A DNA stretch of 64,000 nucleotides from Muribaculum gordoncarteri. Its GTDB lineage: Bacteria; Bacteroidota; Bacteroidia; Bacteroidales; Muribaculaceae. The DNA is taken from positions 186,001-250,000 of the forward strand of contig NZ_CP039393.1 in assembly GCF_004803695.1 (NCBI RefSeq). Direction: 5' to 3'. This document shows, piece by piece, positions 43,463 through 53,027 of the stretch. The position numbers and the translations under genes were made by a program. The notes below the pieces were generated by a model, which was not told the origin of the DNA, searched no databases, and worked only from the letters and a program-made list of their open reading frames with translations. Position 1 is the first letter of the stretch; each line of letters opens with the position of its first letter.

Positions 43463-45793
43463 TTATTTCTTGCGGGCCGATGTACGGCGTGCAGGTTTCT
43501 TGGGCTTGGCTTCGTCACGGTCGATTATCTCACGGCATTGCTCAAGAGTGAGAGTTTCGGGATTCTTTACGGTGCGCGGTATCTTATAGTTGGATTTCTT
43601 GTAGGAGATGTAGATTCCGTATCGGCCGTTAAGAATCATCAGGTCGGGGTCTTCGTCAAATGTCTTGACCACTTTCTTGCTCTCGGCGTCACGCTTGGCC
43701 GTGATGAGCTCTTCGGCTTCGGTCAATGTAATTGCTGCCGGAGCGATGTCCTTGGGAATGGATACGAATTTGCCGTTATGCTTTATATAAGGGCCGAAAC
43801 GACCTATTGCAACAGTGACTTCAGAGCCTTCAAATTCACCAAGCGTGCGAGGGAACTCAAACAGCTTCAAGGCTTCGTCAAGAGTTATTGTGCCAACCGA
43901 CTGGCCTTTGAGCAGTGATGCAAACTGGGGCTTCTCGTCGCTATCGCCGTCACCTATTTGCACAAGAGGGCCGTAACGGCCTATCTTCACGCTTACTGGC
44001 TTGCCTGTGGCGGGATCGGTTCCGAGAACTCGCTCGCCCACTTTGTGCTCGAGCCTGACATTTAACGCATGGTCGACATCGGGATGGAACAGAGCGTAGA
44101 ATGTGCCTATCTCCTTGTCCCATTCGAGCTTTCCCTCGGCTATGTCGTCAAACTTTTCCTCCATTTTGGCGGTAAAGTCGTAGTCGAGAATCGAGGGGAA
44201 GTATCGAGTGAGGAAGTCGTTGACCACGATGCCTATGTCGGTGGGGATGAGCTTACCTTTTTCCGATCCGGTAATTTCGGTCTTTACCGTTTCTTTTATC
44301 TTGCCGTTTTTGAGCTGCAGCACCTTGTAGTTGCGCGGTTCGCCCTCTTTTTCGCCTTTTTCCACATATTCGCGAGCCTGGATGGTGGATATTGTGGGGG
44401 CATAGGTAGAGGGTCGGCCGATGCCGAGCTCCTCCATCTTCTTTACCAGCGAAGCCTCGGTGTAGCGAGGCGGCTGCTGAGTGAATCGCTCGGTGGCGGT
44501 GATTGAGGCGAGCGACAGCGACTGTCCTTCGCTCATTGCGGGAAGCAGTGATGAATCCTGCTCGTCGGCATCGTCGTCGTTGCTTTCGATGTAGACATTG
44601 AGAAATCCGTCAAACTTTATTACCTCTCCGGTGGCGGTGAAGTGTTCGCTTCGTGTCGAGGGATGTATCTCGACAGTCGTTTTTTCTATTTCGGCATCGG
44701 CCATCTGGGATGCTATCGTGCGCTTCCATATCAGTCCGTACAGTTTTTTCTCCTGTGCCGTGCCGTCGATAGTGTGCTTGTCGATGGATGTGGGACGGAT
44801 TGCCTCGTGAGCTTCCTGGGCACCCTTGGAGTGGGTGTGATATTTTCGTATTTTCAGATACTCCTTGCCAAGCTTATCGGTGATTTCGCCGGCAATTGCA
44901 TTTACGGCGAGTTCCGACAGATTGAGCGAGTCGGTACGCATGTAAGTTATGTGTCCCTCCTCATATAGGCGCTGAGCCACCATCATGGTTTGCGACACTG
45001 TGAATCCGAGCTTGCGTGACGCTTCCTGCTGCAGTGTGGAGGTGGTGAATGGTGGTGCCGGTGACTTGTGTACGGGTTTTACCGTCACATTGCCCACGGT
45101 GAATGTGGCGTCGGTGCAATCGGAGAGGAACTGCATGGCGGCCTGTGTGTCGGGAATCCTTCGGCTGAGCTCGGCGCGCAATTTTGAATTGTCATCGGTA
45201 GTGAAGTCGGCGTTGATGCGGTAGTAGTTTTCGGTTCTGAAGTCCTTGATTTCCTGCTCGCGCTCAACTATGAGCCTTACGGCCACCGATTGTACTCGTC
45301 CTGCCGAGAGGGCGGGCTTTATCTTCTTCCAAAGCACGGGCGACAGCTCGAAGCCTACTATGCGGTCGAGCACGCGGCGTGCCTGCTGGGCGTCGACACG
45401 GTTCAGGTCGATTGCCCGCGGATGCTTGATTGCATCCATTATTGCGTTTTTAGTGATTTCGTGGAATACGATGCGCTTTGTGTTCTCAGGATCGAGTCCG
45501 AGCACTTCGCAAAGATGCCATGCTATTGCTTCACCCTCGCGGTCCTCATCGGATGCGAGCCACACCGTCTGTGAGTCCTTGACCGCCTTTTTCAGGTCGG
45601 CAACAAGCGCCTTCTTGTCATCGGGAATTTCGTACACCGGAGCAAAACCATGATCGATGTCGATGCTGAATTTCTTCTTGTTAAGGTCGCGTATATGACC
45701 GTAGCTTGACATGACTTTATAGTCCTTTCCAAGGAATTTTTCAATGGTTTTGGCTTTTGCCGGTGACTCTACAATGACTAAATTTTTCAGCAT
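43463..45793 (-). CDS. topA: DNA topoisomerase I
   Basis: 776 residues. TOPRIM domain at the N-terminus (LVIVESPAKAKTIEKFLG, WLASDEDREGEAIAWHL), the active-site tyrosine in HITYMRTDS near residue 284, and a C-terminus of three repeats around GRYGPLVQIG, GRFGPYIKHNG and LNGRYGIYISYKK. Unlike E. coli TopA it has no four-Cys zinc fingers; the repeats and the Lys-rich tail replace them, as usual in Bacteroidetes. It relaxes negative supercoils. Preceded by two TAATTTTG boxes. Confidence 0.96.
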   Translation of the reverse strand: MLKNLVIVESPAKAKTIEKFLGKDYKVMSSYGHIRDLNKKKFSIDIDHGFAPVYEIPDDKKALVADLKKAVKDSQTVWLASDEDREGEAIAWHLCEVLGLDPENTKRIVFHEITKNAIMDAIKHPRAIDLNRVDAQQARRVLDRIVGFELSPVLWKKIKPALSAGRVQSVAVRLIVEREQEIKDFRTENYYRINADFTTDDNSKLRAELSRRIPDTQAAMQFLSDCTDATFTVGNVTVKPVHKSPAPPFTTSTLQQEASRKLGFTVSQTMMVAQRLYEEGHITYMRTDSLNLSELAVNAIAGEITDKLGKEYLKIRKYHTHSKGAQEAHEAIRPTSIDKHTIDGTAQEKKLYGLIWKRTIASQMADAEIEKTTVEIHPSTRSEHFTATGEVIKFDGFLNVYIESNDDDADEQDSSLLPAMSEGQSLSLASITATERFTQQPPRYTEASLVKKMEELGIGRPSTYAPTISTIQAREYVEKGEKEGEPRNYKVLQLKNGKIKETVKTEITGSEKGKLIPTDIGIVVNDFLTRYFPSILDYDFTAKMEEKFDDIAEGKLEWDKEIGTFYALFHPDVDHALNVRLEHKVGERVLGTDPATGKPVSVKIGRYGPLVQIGDGDSDEKPQFASLLKGQSVGTITLDEALKLFEFPRTLGEFEGSEVTVAIGRFGPYIKHNGKFVSIPKDIAPAAITLTEAEELITAKRDAESKKVVKTFDEDPDLMILNGRYGIYISYKKSNYKIPRTVKNPETLTLEQCREIIDRDEAKPKKPARRTSARKK

Positions 45794-45810
45794 GATTTCG
45801 ATGTTAATTC

Positions 45811-45830
45811 AAAATTATCGGCAAAATTAG
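45811..45830 (-). promoter_or_regulatory. tandem TAATTTTG boxes upstream of topA
   Basis: CAAAATTA occurs at 45811-45818 and again at 45823-45830 on the + strand, both reading TAATTTTG toward topA (ATG 45793). Confidence 0.35.
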
Positions 45831-45956
45831 GAAAAAGTTGCATATATTAATGTAGAAAATTTACATTTTCTCGACTTTTTGCTCTCCTAATTTCCCAATA
45901 TAACAAATCTACACCCTAAAAGGTCACTGGCGGTGTGTGTTAAATCAAATGCAGCC

Positions 45957-47741
45957 TCACAGCATGGTGAGATGCAGGTCGTCGATGACATTGTTTAGGT
46001 AGGGATACTTGCGACGCATAAGCGAATACACTTCTCCGTCGGTAAGTGAAGTGGCGGTGGCCTGTCCTTTGTTTAAGGCTATGTCGAGTGTCACGAAGTC
46101 GTTTTCGAGGCGGTTGTGCAACTCCTCAAGCAGCATAGGCATCGATTGGACGATGCTGTCGCGTATGGCTTCGCTCTCGACGGTTACTCCGTAACGCGCA
46201 CCCTCGATGCGTTGCGGACGAGCCACGCGCATTGCGTTTATGAGCAGGTGCTCCTTGGGGTGCGAGTCGATTACGCTTTGCCATGTCGCAGCAAACTGTT
46301 CGTCAGTGAAGTCGGTGGAACGGCGGGGTGTTTCACGCACGTATTCGGCGGCTTGTTCGTTGGCTTGTGTCACAGTGCTCTTAAGCGACAATCCGGGAGT
46401 GCGCAGTCCTTGATGGCGTCGAGGAACGGCCGGTTGGGGATGTGCGGGTTGAGGTGCCGCTGCAGGTTGCGGGGTGACAGGGGCTTTCAGCGGTTGATTA
46501 CTGACAGGCTGCTGTGCCACCTGATTGGCTGGTTGCGGTGCCGGGGCGGCCTTGGGCGATGTAGCAGTGGTTTTCAGCAACTGATTACTCGCTGAGGCCG
46601 GTTGTGAGGCGGTGACGGCCGACAGCTTATTGCCCGAATCACCCTCGGGCCTGATTTGTTGGCACAGCTTGATCAGTGTAAGCTCGACGAGGAATTGCTT
46701 GTTGGATGCTACGCGGTAGTTAAGGTCGGCATCATTGCACAGATCCATGGCCTTATACAGGAATTGGGGCGTGCATTGCTGCGCTACCTTTGCCATTGCC
46801 TGTCGAGATTCTTCATCGGCTTCGAGCAGTGAGATTGTCGACGGGTCGCGAGCCACCATCAGGTCGCGGAAGTGCGAAGCCAGTCCGGTGATGAAAAATT
46901 GTGAGTCAAATCCTTTTTCGCGTATGTCCTTGTATATGAGCAATGCCTGTGGCACATTGCCTGTCAGCATTGCCTCGACAAGACGGTCGTAGTATTCGTG
47001 ATCGAGTATGTTCAGGTTTTCGACGGTCGACTTATAGGTCACGTTTCCCATCGATGATGCGGCGACCTGGTCAAATATTGAAAGCGCATCGCGCATCGCT
47101 CCGTCGGCTTTTCGTGCAATTACATTGAGAGCCGCCGGCTCGGCTGTTATGCCTTCTTGAGTTGCCACATAGGCGAGATGCTCCACCATGTCGTTGATCG
47201 TGATGCGGTTGAAATCGTAGATTTGGCATCGTGACAGAATGGTGGGTATGATTTTGTGCTTCTCGGTTGTCGCAAGGATGAAAATCACATAGCTCGGCGG
47301 CTCTTCAAGTGTCTTTAGGAAAGCGTTGAATGCTCCCGACGAAAGCATGTGTACCTCGTCGATGATGAATACACGGTAACGAGCGTGTACCGGAGGCACC
47401 TGCACCTGGTCGATGAGGTTGCGCATATCGTCAATGCCGTTGTTGGATGCGGCATCAAGTTCGATGATGTTGAGCGAGCGTCCTTCGTTGAACTCTCGGC
47501 ATGAGGCACATTCGTTACATGCCTCTCCGTCGGGAGTGCGATGCTCACAGTTGATTGTCTTGGCAAATATTCGGGCGCATGAAGTTTTGCCCACTCCGCG
47601 TGATCCTGTGAAAAGGTAGGCGTGAGCCAGTCGCTCCTTGCTGATGGAGTTGCGTAGTGTGGCTGTCAAAGCCTTCTGTCCCACGACGCTTGCAAAGGTC
47701 GACGGACGGTATTTGCGTGCTGATACAATGTAATTTTCCAT
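45957..47741 (-). CDS. dnaX: DNA polymerase III subunit gamma/tau
   Basis: 594 residues from the ATG at 47741, where the family start MENYIVSARKYRPSTF lies; the frame is open to 47810. AAA+ domain with GSRGVGKT (46-53), a zinc module (Cys 65, 75, 78, 81), the VFIIDEVHMLSS Walker B and the TTEKHKIIPTILSRC sensor. A Pro/Ala/Gln-rich linker (about 395-470) leads to the tau C-terminal domain. It loads the sliding clamp and links polymerases. The TATCTTTG box just before the ATG supports this start. Confidence 0.96.
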   Translation of the reverse strand: MENYIVSARKYRPSTFASVVGQKALTATLRNSISKERLAHAYLFTGSRGVGKTSCARIFAKTINCEHRTPDGEACNECASCREFNEGRSLNIIELDAASNNGIDDMRNLIDQVQVPPVHARYRVFIIDEVHMLSSGAFNAFLKTLEEPPSYVIFILATTEKHKIIPTILSRCQIYDFNRITINDMVEHLAYVATQEGITAEPAALNVIARKADGAMRDALSIFDQVAASSMGNVTYKSTVENLNILDHEYYDRLVEAMLTGNVPQALLIYKDIREKGFDSQFFITGLASHFRDLMVARDPSTISLLEADEESRQAMAKVAQQCTPQFLYKAMDLCNDADLNYRVASNKQFLVELTLIKLCQQIRPEGDSGNKLSAVTASQPASASNQLLKTTATSPKAAPAPQPANQVAQQPVSNQPLKAPVTPQPAAAPQPAHPQPAVPRRHQGLRTPGLSLKSTVTQANEQAAEYVRETPRRSTDFTDEQFAATWQSVIDSHPKEHLLINAMRVARPQRIEGARYGVTVESEAIRDSIVQSMPMLLEELHNRLENDFVTLDIALNKGQATATSLTDGEVYSLMRRKYPYLNNVIDDLHLTML

Positions 47742-47748
47742 GTTCCTA

Positions 47749-47778
47749 CAAAGATACGATAATTTATCGTGCGACAAA
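47749..47778 (-). promoter_or_regulatory. dnaX promoter, near-leaderless
   Basis: On the minus strand TTTG (47778-47775), an 18-nt spacer and TATCTTTG (47756-47749). The box ends seven bases before the ATG at 47741. Confidence 0.6.
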
Positions 47779-47800
47779 GCAATGTGACGATATAAAATCA

Positions 47801-47838
47801 CTCCCGACAACCATTCCTTAGAGGACGGTTGCCGGGAG
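47801..47838 (-). terminator. terminator of fimbrial locus 2
   Basis: CTCCCGACAACC (47801-47812) pairs with GGTTGCCGGGAG (47827-47838) with one mismatch; on the minus strand a T-rich stretch (TGATTTTATA) follows. Confidence 0.7.
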
Positions 47839-47870
47839 CGTTATTATTTACGGCAAGTGGTTATGCGCCG

Positions 47871-48902
47871 TCAGGGATTGATTTCGGCGTATTCGTCGAC
47901 TGTCGGCTCAAATTCTATTGCATCGAGTACGGCAGGATTGTTGATGGCGATGTTGTAAACGTAGGAATATCCCATTTTCCAATCCTCGACATTGGTCGTC
48001 ATCAACGGGAATATGAGCCGTCCGAGATCGGTGTGAGGTACGAGCATGTAGGACGGTGTGTCGGACTTTGGCCACAACTTTGCCCCGCTTGAGGTGTCGT
48101 AAATCTCACAGTCGACCTGAATGAAATTGCCTATATAGTCGTTGCCTGCAAGCTCGACTTTAGTAAGCTCTTGCGGTAGAAAGAACTGAGTGTCCAGTGT
48201 GCCTTCAGTGAGGTTGACCGGATTAGAGGTCAGCGTTACTTGCGACTCATTGTCAATTGCATAGAATGTCAGAATTTTTTGGTTGGCACTTAAGTCGGTC
48301 CAAGATCCCATAGCTTCGGGATTCTCGGGCGAAGTTGTTGCTTGTGGAAACCGGAATGTGCCTTTGGTGTAAATGTTGCATAACGACACATGACTTACTT
48401 TGACCTGAATGTCGACATTGCTGCTCGACATCATTACATCTACTTTGGCAAATGCATGCCTGAAGTTGATTGCTACCGGAGCCGGCTTTTCATACTCCCC
48501 GATGTTCACGGCATAGAGCAAATCGATGTTGCTGTTATTTATGAAATCGGGAATTGAGTTGGAGCCTATACCTGTGATTTGTGAAGAATTGGATATGTCG
48601 GGGCTGAATGCATAGAAATTAACCGGAGTTTCGGGCCAGTAGGCCGTAGGAGAATAAGTCCACAATCCACCGTCTCGCGACACGGTTACACCTTCCATAA
48701 GGGGCTTGGAGCCGGTGAATGCATATACGACGAAGCTTTTTAGCGACGCTGTGGTGGTTGCGGCCGAACGCGGTTGCTTTGACGCAAGCGCGTTGAACGA
48801 TATTGCATGCTGACCGGTAGTGCCAGCAGGTGCTTCATTGTCGGAGCAGGCATTTGCCGCAAACAACAATGCTGTTAAGCTTAGTAATGCAAAAGCTTTC
48901 AT
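47871..48902 (-). CDS. fimbrillin-family (Mfa-like) lipoprotein, locus 2
   Basis: 343 residues from the ATG at 48902 (the frame also has ATG at 48908). The lipobox is LFAANAC. Parallel to the locus 1 pilin: AISFNALASKQPRSA, SFVVYAFTG, TAYWPETPVNFYAF, INFRHAFAKVDVMM, a TGTFRFP-like KGTFRFPQ and the late WKMGYSYVYNIAINNP. Predicted structural fimbrial subunit. It follows the DUF5119 gene by 35 bases. Confidence 0.85.
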   Translation of the reverse strand: MKAFALLSLTALLFAANACSDNEAPAGTTGQHAISFNALASKQPRSAATTTASLKSFVVYAFTGSKPLMEGVTVSRDGGLWTYSPTAYWPETPVNFYAFSPDISNSSQITGIGSNSIPDFINNSNIDLLYAVNIGEYEKPAPVAINFRHAFAKVDVMMSSSNVDIQVKVSHVSLCNIYTKGTFRFPQATTSPENPEAMGSWTDLSANQKILTFYAIDNESQVTLTSNPVNLTEGTLDTQFFLPQELTKVELAGNDYIGNFIQVDCEIYDTSSGAKLWPKSDTPSYMLVPHTDLGRLIFPLMTTNVEDWKMGYSYVYNIAINNPAVLDAIEFEPTVDEYAEINP

Positions 48903-48937
48903 AATCAATGAGTTTTTGTTAGTTTAATAACGGTGAT

Positions 48938-49939
48938 TTATACTACAAAGTTCACAACGACATGAGTCCATCCGTCTACCGAAGGGTCGAATGTCCCTAC
49001 TGATTCATCGGGAATAGACTCCGGTAACGACAGTGAATCCACCACTACGTGTACGTTAAGATGGTCGGAAGCTTTGACGACTTGCTCAGTCACATCAAAC
49101 TCGTAAACGTATCGGCGTCCGTCGGTGAGCCATACGAAGAGATACAATAAGTTAGGAGCTCGGGTTGCACGAGGCAGGCCGAATGTGAAAAACTTCCCTG
49201 ATATTGAGCTGTCACCGCTTTTTACAGCCTTTACAGGGAGCGTTACGGGCTGAGAGGAGGGCAGTCCGTTGTTGACGCATAATGACGCTGCGAGTCCGCT
49301 CATCGCAGCGCACATTCGTTTGACTCCGCTGAGATTTTTGACATTTATAATGTCGTAAGAATAAGTTGCAACGATTTGTCTTGGCTTGGTAACCAACTGC
49401 ATGGGGTTGCTTTCGGACAAACGCGAAGTGTAGGTGGCGGTGGAGTCGGAGTAGGTGAGTTGGTCGTAGGTGACTGTTACATCGGAGTAGGAGCCCGACC
49501 ACATCATGTCGGGGCATATCAATACCTTTTCACGAGTATAGGTTATGGTGTCGTTTGAATTCCATCCCGGAAGACCTTCGAGAATGTACCCGGGTCGGCT
49601 TGTGGCAACCATGGTGCCGTCGTCGCCCGATTCAAATCTAACACCCGAGGTGTCGTCGTTGTACATTATGAATCGGTAGTGTCCGGTGGGAAGTATCACT
49701 TTTCCGGCCTCTCGCCCCGGGAAGTCAAATCGCCAATGATCCTTCACTCCGTCGATATAGAATGTATAGGCTATGCCTTCGGGATCGGCATCGGGAGCCA
49801 ATGCCCAATCGTTGACAATTGTAATGTCCACGTCGTCTTCGAAGCAAGGCTTCATGTCTTCGTATATGCAACCGTTTATTGTCAGGACAGTTGTGGCAGC
49901 CATCAATATATGGAAGTATTTTTTCAGTTGCGAATACAT
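48938..49939 (-). CDS. DUF5119/FimB-like lipoprotein, locus 2
   Basis: 333 residues from the ATG at 49939, where the signal MYSQLKKYFHILMAATTVL ends in the lipobox TINGC. The body follows DUF5119: VDITIVNDWALAPDADPEG, VILPTGHYRFIMYNDDTSGV, KPRQIVATYSYDIINV and FFTFGLPRAT. It is a distant paralogue of the gene at 41027. First gene of the second fimbrial operon. No perfect promoter box was found; a TAACCTTTA lies near 49950. Confidence 0.8.
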   Translation of the reverse strand: MYSQLKKYFHILMAATTVLTINGCIYEDMKPCFEDDVDITIVNDWALAPDADPEGIAYTFYIDGVKDHWRFDFPGREAGKVILPTGHYRFIMYNDDTSGVRFESGDDGTMVATSRPGYILEGLPGWNSNDTITYTREKVLICPDMMWSGSYSDVTVTYDQLTYSDSTATYTSRLSESNPMQLVTKPRQIVATYSYDIINVKNLSGVKRMCAAMSGLAASLCVNNGLPSSQPVTLPVKAVKSGDSSISGKFFTFGLPRATRAPNLLYLFVWLTDGRRYVYEFDVTEQVVKASDHLNVHVVVDSLSLPESIPDESVGTFDPSVDGWTHVVVNFVV

Positions 49940-50112
49940 TATTAAATAGTAATTGTTGCTAAAGGTTAACACTTTTGCATCATGAATGGTTGAATTGTGG
50001 TGAAATATAGTTAAAACAGCGGATTAGGTTAACTTTTTTTGACCTTGGCAGTCGGCTTAAAGGCGGAAAATTTGTTATATCAGAAATGTTTATCGCAAGT
50101 GTATTGAAAGTT

Positions 50113-50589
50113 ATGCAGAATATAATTATAAAGAAGGCAGGTGTGGAGCAGTTAAATCTGCTGCTTGAATGGCGCATGATGGTGCTTAGAGAGGTGTTTT
50201 CATTGCCTGAAAGTTGTGATACGGGCCGATTGCGTGAATCATGCAGGGCCTATTATGAGAAGGAGTTGGCAGCCGGAGGTCATGTGGCGTGCTTTGCATG
50301 GGTCGACGGGCTGATTGCGGGATGCGGAGGCATGTGCCTCTATGATGAAATACCCTCGCCCGAGAATCCGTCGGGCAAGTGTGCCTATCTGATGAACATA
50401 TACACGTTGCCCGAGTTGCGTCGTCATGAGATAGGGCGGTGCATCGTCGACTGGCTTGTGGCACGTGCCCGTGAACGCGGCATAGTGAAGATATACCTTG
50501 AGTCGACACGTGCCGGTCACAGGCTTTATCATGATGTGGGATTCCGAAACATGTCGGATATGCTGAAACTTCCCGGTCTTCTCGCTTGA
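50113..50589 (+). CDS. GNAT-family N-acetyltransferase
   Basis: 158 residues from the ATG at 50113; the frame is open to an ATG at 50086. The GNAT fold shows FAWVDGLIAGCGGMCLYD, the acetyl-CoA motif A region YLMNIYTLPELRRHEIGR with the Q/RxxGxG/A-like loop degenerate (RRHEIGRC), and YLESTRAGHRLYHDVGF. The substrate is unknown. It stands alone, followed by a hairpin. Confidence 0.85.
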   Translation: MQNIIIKKAGVEQLNLLLEWRMMVLREVFSLPESCDTGRLRESCRAYYEKELAAGGHVACFAWVDGLIAGCGGMCLYDEIPSPENPSGKCAYLMNIYTLPELRRHEIGRCIVDWLVARARERGIVKIYLESTRAGHRLYHDVGFRNMSDMLKLPGLLA

Positions 50590-50613
50590 CATTTTAGACA
50601 ATCGTATATAGAA

Positions 50614-50649
50614 GGCGGAAGCATCCCTTAATGTGGGGACGCTTCCGCC
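50614..50649. terminator. hairpin between the acetyltransferase and GH97 genes
   Basis: GGCGGAAGC (50614-50622) pairs with GCTTCCGCC (50641-50649), with an inner CCC/GGG stem. It could terminate either convergent transcript; no strong T-run. Confidence 0.6.
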
Positions 50650-50676
50650 GTTATGTTATCGCTTCGTTTATGCGTG

Positions 50677-52646
50677 TTATTTGGCAACGATGACAAATCC
50701 GCTTGAGGGGAGTATTGTCAAGGGAACTTCAGCGGGTTTCTTCACCTTAAGGTCGCGTTTCTCAATCACGCCGGGAGTCATCGATTTAAGCTTGGCCGGG
50801 TCGGCATATATCTCGACCACCTGATCCTTGGCGAGCATGGGCAGGTCGAGTTTCAGCTTGAGAGGCTCCTGCTCGGCGCTCACGCCTGCTATATACCATG
50901 TGTCGCCATGACGGCGCGCAAGCACTACGTAACGGCCGGGGTATCCGTCGATGTAGAGTGTTTCATCCCAAGTCGTGGGCACGGCTTTCATGAATTCTAT
51001 CGCTTCGGCCGGAGCGTCGGTTAAATTGGTAGGCGACAGTGCGAAGTTCTGCACGGCGTTCTGGTAGAGAATCGATGTGGCAAGCTGGAATGCGTCGCTT
51101 GTGCGGCGTGTGGTGCCGCCGTCGTTGCCACGGTTGAGGCGCTTGTTGAGCACCGTACCGCCATATTCCATACATCCGGCTGCGTTACGTATGAAGGGAT
51201 GCAGGGTGGCGTTGTAGGCTTCCTGATCGCAGAATCCCTGGCTGAACACGAGGTTTTCCGATGCAAGCACCGCCTCGCTGCCTGCGTAGTTGGGGTAGAG
51301 GCGTTCCCATCCGCGCGGCATTGTGCAGCCGTGGAATATGACATTGATGCCGTAGTCGTTTGCGTCGCTGAGGATGTCTTCATAGAGGCGCATGGTTTCC
51401 TGCTTGTCGCCGCCGAAGAAGTCGACCTTTATACCTTTTATTCCGAGGTCATGTAGCCACTTCATCTCCTTTTTGCGGGGAATTGGACGTGACATGAGGC
51501 TTGTGGGGCCTTGCACGATGTCGTTCCACCATCCGCTTGACGAATACCACATGAGCAGGTTCACACCCTTGCTGTGGGCGTATTTAACGAGTTTCTCGAT
51601 GCCTTCGCGGCCAATGTTGGTGTCCCACCAGTTGTCGACAAGCACGTTCTCGTAGCCCATTTCAGCGGCGAGGTCGATGAATTTCACCTGGTCGTCATAG
51701 TTGATACTGTTGTCCTGCCACAGAATCCAGCTCCATGTTCCGCGACCGGGCTTGAAAGGCTCGGTCGCCTCATACAGAGGTTCGACAACGCTCCAGGGAA
51801 TTGTTGTCTCGACGATCGGGGCGAGGTCGGAGCCTACTGTTATTGTGCGCCAAGGTGTAGTTCCTGGAAGTGCGATGCCGGGCGATGCCGAGCCGTTGCC
51901 GTTGTTCTCTTCGGGCATCGGATAGGCTATGGTGTACATGCCGTCGTTGTAGTCGCTCAGTCGTGAGCCGCAGTAGCTTCCGTCGACACCGGTTTCGGTA
52001 AGCAACACCCATCCGTCGTCGCCTACGTGGAAGAGGGCGGGGAAGGTATAGCCGTGTCCGTACATCGACTTTTCGGTCATGGGTGCATCGGGCTTATAGG
52101 GCTCCTCGTAGCTTGGCTTGGTGCGCTTCCATCCTATCATTGCGTGGCTCTGGGGGTGATGAACGTAGTAGTGTAGGAGGGGAACTTGAATCCGGTAGCC
52201 TCTTTCTCCATTACGAGGCTTCCTGTTTCGCCGCCTTTCTGGCGAGGGATTATATATCGGAAGGCAACATCGTTGTCGCTAACCTGCCATTCGACGCTCA
52301 TTTCTTGTCCTGCTTCGTTCTTGAAGGTGGTGACGAGGGTGTTGGCGTTATAGTCGACATGGCTCTTCTTGATGCGGTCCTGGTTGTAGCTCTTTGAAAC
52401 GTTACCGGTCTTGGAGTCGGTCATGGTCATTCCGCGCGAGAAGTCGCCGATGTTGGTGACGAATCCGAGCGGCGATTGCTCGATGAGCTGCTTGCCGTCG
52501 TAGGTGACGCTATACTGGGGAACTCCGGCTGCAACATCGGTCGTTACAACGAGTTTTCCGTCGGGGCCTGTGACATTGACCGCGGCTTCGGCTGAAAATG
52601 CAGCTGCCACTGCGATGACTGTCAGTAGTAATGATTTGTTTGTCAT
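50677..52646 (-). pseudogene. GH97 alpha-glycosidase split by a one-base frameshift
   Basis: Two frames together make one GH97 enzyme of about 655 residues. The upstream frame (52646-52137, 169 aa) has a signal peptide and the first part of the N-terminal sandwich, ending FITPRATQ. The downstream frame (52140-50677, 487 aa) continues MIGWKRTKPSYEE and holds the rest of the sandwich, the barrel (GRGTWSWILWQDNS, VDNWWDTNIG, IKGIKVDFFGGDKQ, HGCTMPRGWERLYPN) and the C-terminal domain. Stop and start overlap as ATGA, so one base has been lost or read twice. The VDFF Asp would suit the retaining branch. Disrupted unless coupling or frameshifting restores it. Confidence 0.8.
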
Positions 52647-52756
52647 GCGATTAAAAGTTATGTGATTCGATTAGTTTCGTCCCTTTGACTTGGCTGAGAT
52701 ACCGGTAAGCCTATACGCTGTCATGTTATGCGAGGCTATGGTATTCTTGAAGTATT

Positions 52757-52764
52757 CAAAGATA
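52757..52764 (-). promoter_or_regulatory. TATCTTTG -7 box for the GH97 gene
   Basis: CAAAGATA on the + strand, 111 bases before the ATG at 52646. The remaining 52647-53027 stretch is AT-rich and has no gene that I can see. Confidence 0.4.
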
Positions 52765-53027
52765 CGAAAAATTTTTGCAAGGGTCACCCTTATTGTCGCA
52801 GTAATTGAAATAGGGGCTCGAATTAGTCACAATCCAAGCCCTCATAACTTTTAACTTGTTTTTGTTTTATAAATTCTATAAAACGGGTGTGCTTTCCTGT
52901 GCCATGAAGTCAAAACTCCACGGCATTTTTACATGTTTTCAACAAATGTATGGAAAAATCGCTCTCTCAATTATTTAACATATATTATGATGCAAGGGCT
53001 ACTTTGAGGCCGAGGTGACGGGGCTGC

